This document shows positions 42,637-50,970 of a DNA stretch of 64,000 nucleotides, piece after piece (positions within the stretch are counted from its first letter, which is position 1; each line of letters begins with the position of its first letter). Source of the DNA: Phenylobacterium sp. (GTDB lineage Bacteria; Pseudomonadota; Alphaproteobacteria; Caulobacterales; Caulobacteraceae); assembly GCF_030651755.1 (NCBI RefSeq), contig NZ_JAUSBZ010000100.1:1-64000 (forward strand), given 5' to 3'. The translations under genes and the position numbers were made by a program. The notes under the pieces are model-generated. The model was not told the origin of the DNA. It saw only the letters and a list, made by a program, of their open reading frames with translations, and did not search any database.

Positions 42637-45600
42637 GTGCGGCGCGCACGCCTTTGGCTCGCGGGGCTCAGCCTCTGGCTGGCGGCGGTCCTGGGGCCGC
42701 CGGCCTTGGCCGCGACCAACGACGATGGCCCGTTGATGCGGGTCATCACCACCGACTTCGTTCTGCCGGGCAAGATTGAGCGCCTGCGGAACCTGGCCGA
42801 GGCTGAGGGCCTGGGCCTGGATGGAGTCTGGGTCGAAACCGATGAGCGGCCGGCCGAGGCCTGGTTCGACGGGGCCGATCTGATCCTGATCGACACGCCG
42901 CGGGCCAATGACCTGGCCAAGGTCATGGGCCGATTGGAGGGGGGGCTGGAGGACGCTCCGGTTCCCTGGCTGCGGGTCGGCGGCGGTCCCCCGGCCTTCG
43001 GCGGCGGACTGCGGCCCGAGGCGGCGGCCCGGCTGAGCGCCTATTACGCCAATGGCGGGGCGGCCAATCATCAGGCCCTGTTCGCCTATGCGGCCGCTAT
43101 GATCTCCGGCGCGGATCTGAGCGGATTTCCCGCGCCGCAGGCCCTGCCGGCCAGCGGGATTTACCACCCGGACGCCGCCAGGCCGTTCGCCGCGGTGGCG
43201 GACTATCTCGCCTGGGGCCAGGGCCGCTGGGCGGCGGACGCCCCGCGCCTGGGGATCATCACCTATGGCGGCGCCATTTCCAGCGGCGAGACGGCCCTGC
43301 TGGACGCCCTGGCCCGCAGCGCCGAGGCCAGGGGGGTTGCTCCGGTGGTCTTCTGGTTCGAGGCTGCTCAGGCCGACGCCATCTCCCAGATCGCCGCTCC
43401 GGCCGGCCTCGACGTGCTGGTCAATCTGCAGCACCTGCAGAACGGCGGCGCGCGCAAGGCCGAGTTCGAGGCCCTGGGCCTGCCGGTCCTGTCGGGCTTC
43501 GTCTACCGGGAGGGCGACCTCGCCGCCTGGCGGGCCTCGCCCACCGGCCTGGCGACCCAGTCCACCGCGGTTCTGCTCGCCACGCCGGAGGCCTGGGGGG
43601 TGAGCGACCCCATGGTGCTGGCGACGGTGGATCGGGGGGAGACGCGGCCGATCCCGGCCCAGGTGGACGCCCTGATCGCCAAGGCCGCCCGGCTGGGCGC
43701 CTTGCGGAACAAGGCCAATGCCGACAAGCGGCTGACCCTGATGTTCTGGAACCATCCCGGGGGCGAGAAGAATCTGGGGGCGTCGAATCTCAATGTGCCG
43801 CGCAGCCTTGAGGCCTTGAGCGCCCGACTGGCGGCCGAGGGCTATGACGTGCCGCCGACCGAGGAGCAGGCCCTGATCAGCGGGGCGCAGGCCCTGCTCG
43901 GGGGCTACTACCGGCCAGAAACCCTGGATGACCTTCTGGCCCGGGACCTGGCCGCCACCCTGCCGGTGGCCGCCTACCGAGCCTGGCTCGACGCCCAGGC
44001 CCCGGAGATCGGCGCGGCGGTCCGCCAGCGCTGGGGCGCGCCTGAAGACCACTGGGCGGTGCGCCGCGTGGCGGGCGAACCCCACTTCGTCATTCCCCGG
44101 CTGAGCCTGGGCAAGCTGACCCTGATGCCCCAGCCCCCCCGGGCCGACCGGCCAGGGGAGTCCTATCACGACACCAAGGTCCCGCCGGGCCACCTCTATC
44201 TGGCAGCCTATCTGCTGATGCGGGAGCCGCTGGCCAGCGACGCCCTGATCCACTTCGGCACCCACGGGACCCAGGAATGGACCCCGGGCAAGGATCGCGG
44301 CCTGTCGGTGGAGGACTATCCCTTCCTCACGGTCGGGGACGTTCCGGTCTTCTATCCCTACATCCAGGACAATGTGGGCGAGGCCATCCAGGCCCGCCGG
44401 CGCGGTCGGGCGGTCACCATCAGCCACCAGACCCCGCCCTTCGCCCCGGCCGGCCTCTATGACGAACTGCGCGACGTCCACGCCCTGGTGCACGAGTACG
44501 GGCAGCTGGAGGATGGGCCGGTGCGCCAGCGCACCGCCGCGCAGATCGCGGAGCTGACCGTCCGCGAGGGCATCGCCCAGGACATCGGCTGGGACGGTGG
44601 CCGCGTGGCGGCTGATTTTCCCGACTACATGATCGAGCTGCACGACCATCTGCACGCCCTCGCCGCGTCCGTGACGCCGCTGGGCCTGCATACCTTTGGC
44701 GAGCCGGCGGCGCCGGAACAGCGCCTGCTGACGGTGATGCAGCAACTGGGGCGGCCCTATTACCAGCAGCTTGGCCTCGACGCCGACGAGGTGTTCGCCG
44801 AGGACGCCGAGCAGATCCGCCAGAGCGAACCCTATCTCCTGCTCCAGCGGCAGCTGCGGGAGGGGGAGCCCCCTGAGGCCGTGGCTGACGAGGCTCTGCG
44901 CGCCCTCCTGGCGCGGGCCGCCGAACTGGATCGCCACCTGGCCGAGACCGGGGAGATGGAAGCCCTGCTGGCCGGCCTTGCGGGCGGCTTCATCGCCGCG
45001 GGGCCGGGCGGCGACCCGGTGCGCAATCCCGACGTGCCGAGCGGCCGCAACCTGTTCAGCTTCGAGCCTGACAAGCTCCCCACCCTGGCGGCCTATATCG
45101 CCGGCGGCGAGGCCTTCGACCGCCTGCAGGCCGCCTATGTGGACCAGCATGGCGAGCCGCCGCGCAAACTCGCCTTCACCCTCTGGTCTGGGGAGGCGGT
45201 GAGAACGCTGGGGGTGGTGGAGAGCCAGGCCCTGCACGCGCTTGGCCTGCGTCCCGTCTGGGACCAGGGGGGACGGGTGGTGGACCTGGAGATCGTCCCG
45301 GCCGCCGAGCTGGGACGCCCGCGGGTGGATGTGGTCTTCCAGATCACCAGCGTCTATCGCGACCAGTTCGACGGATTCATGCGGCTGCTGGGCGGGGCGC
45401 TGACCCGGCTGGCCGCCCTTGAGGAGGCCGGCAACACCATCGCCGCCAACAGCGCCAAGGTGGAGGCCCAGCTGATCGCCGCGGGCCAGCCGGCCGATCA
45501 GGCCAGGCGGCTGTCGGCCATCCGCCTCTTCAGCAACGCCCCTGGCGACTATGGCAGCGGGGTTCCGGCCGCCGTGCTGGACTCCACGGCCTGGGAGTCT

Positions 45601-46581
45601 GACGGCGAGGTGGCTGATCGGTTCCTCTCGCGCCTGCAGTACGCCTATGGGGCTGAGGCCTGGGGGGAGACGGTCGAGGGGACCAACCTCTTCGCCGCCC
45701 AGCTCAGCGGGGTCCAGGCCGCGTTGCTGTCGCGCTCGTCCAACCTGCACGGCGTGCTATCGACCGACCATCCGTTCGAATATCTGGGCGGCCTGTCCAT
45801 GGCGATCCGCAAGCTGGATGGGGCCAGCCCCGACCTGTTCATCACCGACGCCCGGGGCGCGACCCCGCGGGTGCGAACCGCCGCCTCGGTCCTCTCCGAC
45901 GAACTGCGCAGCCGCTATCTGAACCCCCAGTGGATCACCGCCATGCAGGGAGAGGGCTATGCCGGGACCCTGGAGATCCTCGACGTCACCAACAATCTGT
46001 TCGGCTGGCAGGTGACCGATCCGGCCATGGTCCGCCCCGACCAGTGGCAGGCCATGCACGAGACCTTCGTCATGGATCGGCGGAAATTGGGGCTGAACGA
46101 CTGGTTTGAGGCCCATAATCCCACCGCCCAGGCCCAATTGATCGAGCGGCTGACCGAGACCATCCGCAAGGGCTATTGGACCCCTGACGCCGAAACCCTG
46201 GCCGAGCTCTCCAAGCGTTGGTCAGAGCTGACCAAGGCCGGGGCCATGGCCGGCGAGGCGGCCACCACCGCCTTGCTGAGCAGCGGCTTTGGCCTGTCGG
46301 CGCAGGCCCCCGTGGCGGGCGCCGCCGCCCCCCAGGGCCAAGCGTCCCCGGGCGAGGCCTCGCCGCCGGAGCCCGCCGCGGAGGTCGCGCCTGCGCCGCC
46401 CCCCGTCGTTCGGGGTCAGGTGCTGGAGAAGGTGCAGCCGCCGGCGCCCCCGACCCCCCTGTCCCACTGGCGGGCCCTGCTGGGCCTCGTCGCCCTACTG
46501 ACCTTCACCCTGATCGGGGCGGCCGGTCAGGCCCAGTCCCGTCCGCGTTCCTTCCTGGAGTTGTCCCATGCACGGCCTTGA
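42637..46581 (+). CDS. CobN-like protein with signal peptide and C-terminal membrane anchor
   Basis: A 1314-residue homologue of the large subunit of cobaltochelatase and magnesium chelatase. CobN hallmarks are 'ALIHFGTHGTQEWTPGKDRGL' near residue 540, 'FYPYIQDNVGEAIQARRRGR', 'VPRSLEALSARLAAEGYDVPP' and 'ITSVYRDQFDGFMRLL', so the fold seems complete. Unlike cytoplasmic CobN it starts with a signal peptide (VRRARLWLAGLSLWLAAVLGPPALA) and ends with a Pro/Ala-rich linker (about residues 1220-1275) and one helix 'HWRALLGLVALLTFTLIGAAG'. The chelatase domain should therefore face the periplasm, tied to the inner membrane. It starts directly after the receptor stop (TAGGTG) and overlaps the ExbB-like gene by 14 bp. 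There is no cobS, cobT or other cob gene nearby. It probably handles a metal or a metallated tetrapyrrole or metallophore after TonB-dependent entry. Confidence 0.9.
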   Translation: MRRARLWLAGLSLWLAAVLGPPALAATNDDGPLMRVITTDFVLPGKIERLRNLAEAEGLGLDGVWVETDERPAEAWFDGADLILIDTPRANDLAKVMGRLEGGLEDAPVPWLRVGGGPPAFGGGLRPEAAARLSAYYANGGAANHQALFAYAAAMISGADLSGFPAPQALPASGIYHPDAARPFAAVADYLAWGQGRWAADAPRLGIITYGGAISSGETALLDALARSAEARGVAPVVFWFEAAQADAISQIAAPAGLDVLVNLQHLQNGGARKAEFEALGLPVLSGFVYREGDLAAWRASPTGLATQSTAVLLATPEAWGVSDPMVLATVDRGETRPIPAQVDALIAKAARLGALRNKANADKRLTLMFWNHPGGEKNLGASNLNVPRSLEALSARLAAEGYDVPPTEEQALISGAQALLGGYYRPETLDDLLARDLAATLPVAAYRAWLDAQAPEIGAAVRQRWGAPEDHWAVRRVAGEPHFVIPRLSLGKLTLMPQPPRADRPGESYHDTKVPPGHLYLAAYLLMREPLASDALIHFGTHGTQEWTPGKDRGLSVEDYPFLTVGDVPVFYPYIQDNVGEAIQARRRGRAVTISHQTPPFAPAGLYDELRDVHALVHEYGQLEDGPVRQRTAAQIAELTVREGIAQDIGWDGGRVAADFPDYMIELHDHLHALAASVTPLGLHTFGEPAAPEQRLLTVMQQLGRPYYQQLGLDADEVFAEDAEQIRQSEPYLLLQRQLREGEPPEAVADEALRALLARAAELDRHLAETGEMEALLAGLAGGFIAAGPGGDPVRNPDVPSGRNLFSFEPDKLPTLAAYIAGGEAFDRLQAAYVDQHGEPPRKLAFTLWSGEAVRTLGVVESQALHALGLRPVWDQGGRVVDLEIVPAAELGRPRVDVVFQITSVYRDQFDGFMRLLGGALTRLAALEEAGNTIAANSAKVEAQLIAAGQPADQARRLSAIRLFSNAPGDYGSGVPAAVLDSTAWESDGEVADRFLSRLQYAYGAEAWGETVEGTNLFAAQLSGVQAALLSRSSNLHGVLSTDHPFEYLGGLSMAIRKLDGASPDLFITDARGATPRVRTAASVLSDELRSRYLNPQWITAMQGEGYAGTLEILDVTNNLFGWQVTDPAMVRPDQWQAMHETFVMDRRKLGLNDWFEAHNPTAQAQLIERLTETIRKGYWTPDAETLAELSKRWSELTKAGAMAGEAATTALLSSGFGLSAQAPVAGAAAPQGQASPGEASPPEPAAEVAPAPPPVVRGQVLEKVQPPAPPTPLSHWRALLGLVALLTFTLIGAAGQAQSRPRSFLELSHARP

Positions 46582-47038
46582 GGCTGGTCTGTTCGACCTC
46601 GCCCGACTGTTTCTGCTGCCGGCCCTGGCCCTGATCGTCATCGCCCTGGCCTATGCCTTCATCGCCCTGGGCGCCTTCCTGATGGAGTTCGCCCAGCGGC
46701 GCTCAGGCGCCTACAGCTCCCGCCTCATCGCCCATCAGGCGGCCACGGGCGCGTCGAGCGAGGATCTGGAGCTGTGGATCATGAAGCGCCTGGAATGGCT
46801 GCGGATCACCTCGCGCAGCGCCCCCATGCTGGGCCTGGTGGCGACCATGATCCCCATGGGCCCGGCTCTGCTGGCGCTTGGCGAAGGCGACGGGCGAACC
46901 ATTGGCGAGAACCTGGTGGTGGCCTTTTCCGGCGTGGTCCTGGCCCTGATCGCCGCCAGCATCACCCATGTCATCCTGACCATCCGGCGGCGCTGGTTGC
47001 TGGAGGAGCTGCGCAGCTTCGAACGCGGGGCGGCCTGA
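46568..47038 (+). CDS. MotA/TolQ/ExbB-like proton-channel protein
   Basis: A 156-residue inner-membrane protein with three hydrophobic helices: 'LFLLPALALIVIALAYAFIALGAFLMEF' near the N terminus, then a cytoplasmic segment, and the paired helices 'SAPMLGLVATMIPMGPALLAL' and 'NLVVAFSGVVLALIAASITHVILTI'. The sequence 'RSAPMLGLVATMIPMGPALLALG' corresponds to the TolQ/ExbB 'AP.LGLLGTV.GM...F' signature, and 'GRTIGENLVVAFSGVVLALIAA' to their conserved second block. It is shorter than ExbB (about 240). It overlaps the CobN-like gene by 14 bp and the DUF2149 gene by 3 bp, so the products should be made at a fixed ratio. Confidence 0.88.
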   Translation: MHGLEAGLFDLARLFLLPALALIVIALAYAFIALGAFLMEFAQRRSGAYSSRLIAHQAATGASSEDLELWIMKRLEWLRITSRSAPMLGLVATMIPMGPALLALGEGDGRTIGENLVVAFSGVVLALIAASITHVILTIRRRWLLEELRSFERGAA

Positions 47039-47343
47039 TGCGCTTCCTCGAGGACGATGAGGCCGACGACCCCATCCTGTCGGTGGTCAATCTGATCGAT
47101 GTCTTTGTGGTGGTGATCGCCATCCTGATGATCGTCATCGTCCAGAACCCGCTCAACCCGTTCAACGCCGAGAACGTCATCGTGGTGCAGAACCCAGGCG
47201 CGGCGGACATGACCATGATCATCAAGGAGGGCGAGGAACTGACCCGCTATGAATCCTCCGGCGCCATCGGCGAGGGCCAGGGGGTCAAGGCCGGGATCAC
47301 CTATCGTTTGCCCGACGGCAAGATGGTCTATGTGCCCGAATAG
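47038..47343 (+). CDS. DUF2149 protein, minimal ExbD/TolR-like partner
   Basis: A 101-residue protein that starts at the ATG overlapping the previous stop (TGATG). A short acidic cytoplasmic head (MRFLEDDEADDPI) precedes one transmembrane helix 'LSVVNLIDVFVVVIAILMIVIV', after which a small periplasmic domain with 'EGEELTRYESSGAIGEGQGVKAGITYRLPDGKMVYVPE' follows. This matches DUF2149. In the helix the Asp of 'VNLIDVFVVV' is placed as in the ExbD/TolR 'PLVDVMLVLLI' segment, where it carries protons. With the ExbB-like partner it likely forms a dedicated motor for this system. Last gene of the operon. Confidence 0.88.
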   Translation: MRFLEDDEADDPILSVVNLIDVFVVVIAILMIVIVQNPLNPFNAENVIVVQNPGAADMTMIIKEGEELTRYESSGAIGEGQGVKAGITYRLPDGKMVYVPE

Positions 47344-47459
47344 ATGACCTTGCGGGGCTTGCCGCGGAGGCGCGGAGGCTCTTGATTGGCGCTCAAGCTG
47401 TCGCCCTGCCGCCGCTGACCAGCCGCCGCGGCGACGTTGTTCAAGATCTGGAGTTCCGC

Positions 47460-49055
47460 ATGATTCCTCGCCGCATGATCGCCTTCGCCGCTCCCGGCGC
47501 CCTGGCTCTGGCGCTCTGCCTGCCCACCGCCGCCGATGCGCAGCCCCGAGGCGCCCAGGCGCCGGCCCGGGGAGCCCTCGCGGTTCCCGCCACCCAGCGC
47601 CCGGTCACCTTCGCTGTCCAGGCGCCGGCGCCCGGTGGCGTGCTTGTCCTGCCCCTTGCGGCCGAAGGCGATCTGGCGCGGCGCGGCGCCAGCCTTGGTG
47701 AGGCCGAACGGGCCGCGGTGGCCCGGGCCCTGACGTCTGCGAAGTTCACCTATGCAGACGGCAAGTCCCTCACCTTGCGGGGCCTTGGCGCCTGGGATCT
47801 GATCCAGGTGGTGGGCCTGGGGGAACAGGCTGACGCCAAGGCCTATCAGGCCGCTGGCGCTGGCGCTGGACGCGCCCTGCGGGACGAGGCCGGCGCCATC
47901 ACCGTTCTGGCCGAGGGCCTGCCTGCGGCGGCGGTGGCCGAACTGGCCATCGGCCTGGGGCTGGGGGAATACCGCTCGGACTTCCATCAGGCCAAGGCGC
48001 GCGGGCGTGGGGCGACGGGGCCGATCACCATGGTCAGCGAGGCCGCCCCATCGGCCGAGGCCCTGTTCCGACCGAGGGGGCAGGCGCTGGTGACGGGCAT
48101 GGCCTGGGCCCGGGACGTGTCCAACGAGCCGGCCAACATACTCTATCCAGAGTCCTTCGTGGCGCGGGCGCGGGCGAGCCTGGCCGGCGTGCCTGGCGTC
48201 AGCGTCGAGGTGCTGGACGTGCCGGCCATGGAGCGCCTGGGCATGGGGGCGATTCTGGGGGTTGGCCAGGGTTCGGAGCGCCCGCCGCGCATGCTGATCA
48301 TGCGGTATCGCGGGGCCGGCGCGCCCGCCGCCCCGGTGGTGCTGGTGGGCAAGGGGATCACCTTCGACACCGGCGGCATCTCCATCAAGCCCAGCGCCAA
48401 TATGGGCAACATGAAGATGGACATGTCCGGCGCCGCCAGCGTGACGGGAGCGTTCATGGCGCTGGCCAAGGCCGGCGCGCCGGTCAATGTGGTGGCCATC
48501 GCCGCCCTGGCCGAGAACATGCCCGATGGCCGCGCCATCCGGCCGGCCGATGTGCTGACCGCCATGAACGGCAAGACCATCGAGATCGTCTCCACCGACG
48601 CCGAGGGCCGACTGGTCCTGGCCGACGCCCTGTCCTGGGTCGACGCCAACCTGCAGCCGTCCGCTGTGGTGGATGTGGCCACCCTGACCGGCGCGGTGCG
48701 GCAGGCCCTGGGGGACAAGTATGCCGGCCTGTTCAGTCGGCATGACGCCCTGGCCCAGCAGTTGACGGCCGCCGGTGAGGCGGTGGGCGAGCCCCTGTGG
48801 CGCCTGCCCTTGCATCCCAGCTACGGCACCGACATCAGCTCCACCATCGCCGATCTGCGCAATGGCGGCGGCGAGGGCGCCGGCGCCGGCACAGGCGCCC
48901 ACTTCATCGGGGAGTTCATCAGCCCGGATACGCCCTGGGCGCATCTGGATATCGCCGGCGTCGCCTATGGCGCGGCCACCGTCGCCAAGCCCGCAGGTTC
49001 GGCAGGCTTCAGCGTCCGCCTGCTCGAGCGCTTCGTCCGCGACTTCCAGCCGTGA
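47460..49055 (+). CDS. exported leucyl aminopeptidase (M17)
   Basis: A 531-residue precursor. The ATG at 47460 opens a signal peptide (MIPRRMIAFAAPGALALALCLPTAADA-QPRG); the ORF track start at 47382 adds an unsupported lead. The M17 core is complete: metal and catalytic residues in 'VLVGKGITFDTGGISIKPSA', 'MKMDMSGAASVTGAFMALA', 'AENMPDGRAIRPADVLTAMNGK', 'IEIVSTDAEGRLVLADAL' and 'WAHLDIAGVAYG'. It should remove N-terminal residues from peptides in the periplasm with two divalent metals (Zn or Mn). It is 116 bp downstream of the metal-linked operon in the same direction, but has its own ribosome site and is not clearly part of that operon. Confidence 0.92.
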   Translation: MIPRRMIAFAAPGALALALCLPTAADAQPRGAQAPARGALAVPATQRPVTFAVQAPAPGGVLVLPLAAEGDLARRGASLGEAERAAVARALTSAKFTYADGKSLTLRGLGAWDLIQVVGLGEQADAKAYQAAGAGAGRALRDEAGAITVLAEGLPAAAVAELAIGLGLGEYRSDFHQAKARGRGATGPITMVSEAAPSAEALFRPRGQALVTGMAWARDVSNEPANILYPESFVARARASLAGVPGVSVEVLDVPAMERLGMGAILGVGQGSERPPRMLIMRYRGAGAPAAPVVLVGKGITFDTGGISIKPSANMGNMKMDMSGAASVTGAFMALAKAGAPVNVVAIAALAENMPDGRAIRPADVLTAMNGKTIEIVSTDAEGRLVLADALSWVDANLQPSAVVDVATLTGAVRQALGDKYAGLFSRHDALAQQLTAAGEAVGEPLWRLPLHPSYGTDISSTIADLRNGGGEGAGAGTGAHFIGEFISPDTPWAHLDIAGVAYGAATVAKPAGSAGFSVRLLERFVRDFQP

Positions 49056-49108
49056 ACTGCGCGCCCGGGACGGTTGAGCAAGGACTTTGCAATAGCGTTC
49101 TTGCCGCG

Positions 49109-50854
49109 TCAGGCAGAGATGGCGCCCGCCGCGTCCGGGATTTGATCTGGCGCGGGAGGCTCAAGGGCGCGACCCATGGCCTGGATCAGTTGTCCGGCGT
49201 CTATGGGCTTGAGGACGTGATCTGTCATGCCGGCCGCGCGACAGGCGTCGATATGGGCTGGCTCGCCGGCGCCTGTGACGGCGATGACCGGAGTGTGCTG
49301 ATTGGGGCCGGCGCGGCGGCGCAGTTCGCGGGTAACCGACATGCCGTCCATGCCGGGCATGTGGCAATCCATCAGAACGAGATCAAAGGCCTGCGCCTCA
49401 AGCAGTCCAAGGGCCTCGAAGCCGGACGCCGCCTCGGTCAGGCGAACATCCATGTCTCGCAGCATCAGGCCGACGGCGCGGCGGTTGATCTCATGATCGT
49501 CGACCACCAGAACCGCCAGCGGAGGCAGGTCCAGGCTTTCGGTTGCGGCATCTGAACCCGAAGTCGGGGCCAAGGCCTGAGGCAGGGGTAGGGTTACGGT
49601 GAAACATGCCCCCTTGCCAGGTTGGGAGGCCGCCACCAGATCCCCGCCCATCAGGCGCGCCAGGTCACGGCTGATGGCGAGGCCAAGCCCGGTTCCGCCG
49701 TGAGTGCGGGCGACCTCGGCCCCTGCCTGCTGGAAGGGGGCGAAAAGTCCCTCAAGGGCCGCCGGCTCCAGACCGGGGCCGGTGTCCTCTACCGAAAGAA
49801 CCAGGAGGTTGTCTGGCCAAAGGCTGACAGTCACGGTGACGGCGCCAGCGTCGGTGAACTTGATGGCGTTGGACATCAGATTGTTGAGGATCTGACGCAG
49901 TCGCGTCGGGTCGCCTGTCACCCATTGAGGACATGTCCGCCCCCCATCCAATCGCAGTCGCAGCCCCTTGCGACGGGCCTCCGCGCGCCAGAAGGACAGC
50001 TGTTGCGCCAGGAGCCGACGCAGGTTGAACGGGATGGTCTCCACGCTCATTCGCCCGGCATCAAGTTTCGCCTGATCCAGTAGATCGTTCAGCAGGGTGC
50101 GCATCATGGCGCCGGCCTCGGCGATCAGCTCGGCCTTGGCCGCGTCGCTGCCTTGGCCGTGACGCCGAATGTCCTCGGCTCCGGCCAGGATGGCGCTGAT
50201 CGGGGTGCGCAACTCGTGGCTCACCACGGCGATGAAGGCGGACTTGGCCGCTACGGCGCTTTCAGCCTCAAGGCGGCGCCGGTCGCTTTCGGCATGGGCG
50301 TCGCTCTCACGTTTGCGGGCTGCAGCGGCCTCTCGCCAAATGGCGCCAGCGACCCCGAGGACCATAAGGCCTGCGGAACCCATGGCGAAGATGCTGCTCC
50401 AAGGTGCGCCCACCCATCGGGACTCGATCAGCAGCAACACCGTCATCAGGGCGAAGGGCGCAAGCGCAGCTCGGAACATATGGCGCGAAGCGATATTGGC
50501 CAGGACGATGTAGCAGGTCGCGCCCGCCAGCATCCAGCCGCCGCTAGCGGCGCCCCATGGCCCGTCGACAAGCGGCCCGACCAGGGAGATTGAGGCGAAC
50601 ACAAAGGCGTTGAGCGCCGTGAACCACATCAAACCCTTCGCTGACTTGGCTGTCACGGGACGCGATAGGGGGTATGCGCGCCTTTCATAGACCTGCAGGA
50701 GGACAAATGTCGTCCACCAGGCGGCCATGAGAGCCCACCCCACAAAGGCGCCGAACAGAGCCGCAAGTACGGTCGCGGCAACGAGCCGAGCCCGCACCGT
50801 GCGATGCCGCCCTCGCAGGACGGTGGTGATATCTTCGATGTCCGCAGGCGACAT
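49109..50854 (-). CDS. hybrid sensor histidine kinase/response regulator
   Basis: A 581-residue inner-membrane protein. The N-terminal 170 residues hold five or six hydrophobic helices without a periplasmic sensor domain. A short coiled coil leads to the HisKA domain with H-box 'AFIAVVSHELRTPISAILAG' near residue 213, then HATPase boxes N 'ILNNLMSNAIKFTD', G1 'LSVEDTGPGLE' and G2 'GGTGLGLAISRDLARLMGG'. After a linker the receiver domain has 'AVLVVDDHEINRRAVGLML', the Asp of 'FDLVLMDCHMPGMDG' and Lys in 'DHVLKPIDA'. I start at the ATG at 50854 because it has a GGAG 6-bp ahead, unlike that at 50887. No Hpt or response regulator adjoins it. Confidence 0.9.
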   Translation of the reverse strand: MSPADIEDITTVLRGRHRTVRARLVAATVLAALFGAFVGWALMAAWWTTFVLLQVYERRAYPLSRPVTAKSAKGLMWFTALNAFVFASISLVGPLVDGPWGAASGGWMLAGATCYIVLANIASRHMFRAALAPFALMTVLLLIESRWVGAPWSSIFAMGSAGLMVLGVAGAIWREAAAARKRESDAHAESDRRRLEAESAVAAKSAFIAVVSHELRTPISAILAGAEDIRRHGQGSDAAKAELIAEAGAMMRTLLNDLLDQAKLDAGRMSVETIPFNLRRLLAQQLSFWRAEARRKGLRLRLDGGRTCPQWVTGDPTRLRQILNNLMSNAIKFTDAGAVTVTVSLWPDNLLVLSVEDTGPGLEPAALEGLFAPFQQAGAEVARTHGGTGLGLAISRDLARLMGGDLVAASQPGKGACFTVTLPLPQALAPTSGSDAATESLDLPPLAVLVVDDHEINRRAVGLMLRDMDVRLTEAASGFEALGLLEAQAFDLVLMDCHMPGMDGMSVTRELRRRAGPNQHTPVIAVTGAGEPAHIDACRAAGMTDHVLKPIDAGQLIQAMGRALEPPAPDQIPDAAGAISA

Positions 50855-50970
50855 GCAGAACTCCGTTCTCCCAAAGAACGGTGTCATCTGCTGTTTAAGT
50901 TTCGCCTAATCCAGCTGTGGCCGACGGTCGCGGGACCCCTGGCTGCAACCGTGCTGGACGCAACCTGGGA

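Noticed and set aside
42001-45750. 1249-residue ORF on the minus strand opposite the receptor and CobN-like genes
   Set aside because: It is a high-GC antisense shadow: the sense proteins have clear family motifs, and the antisense product is a low-complexity Gly/Gln/Arg-rich sequence without any domain.
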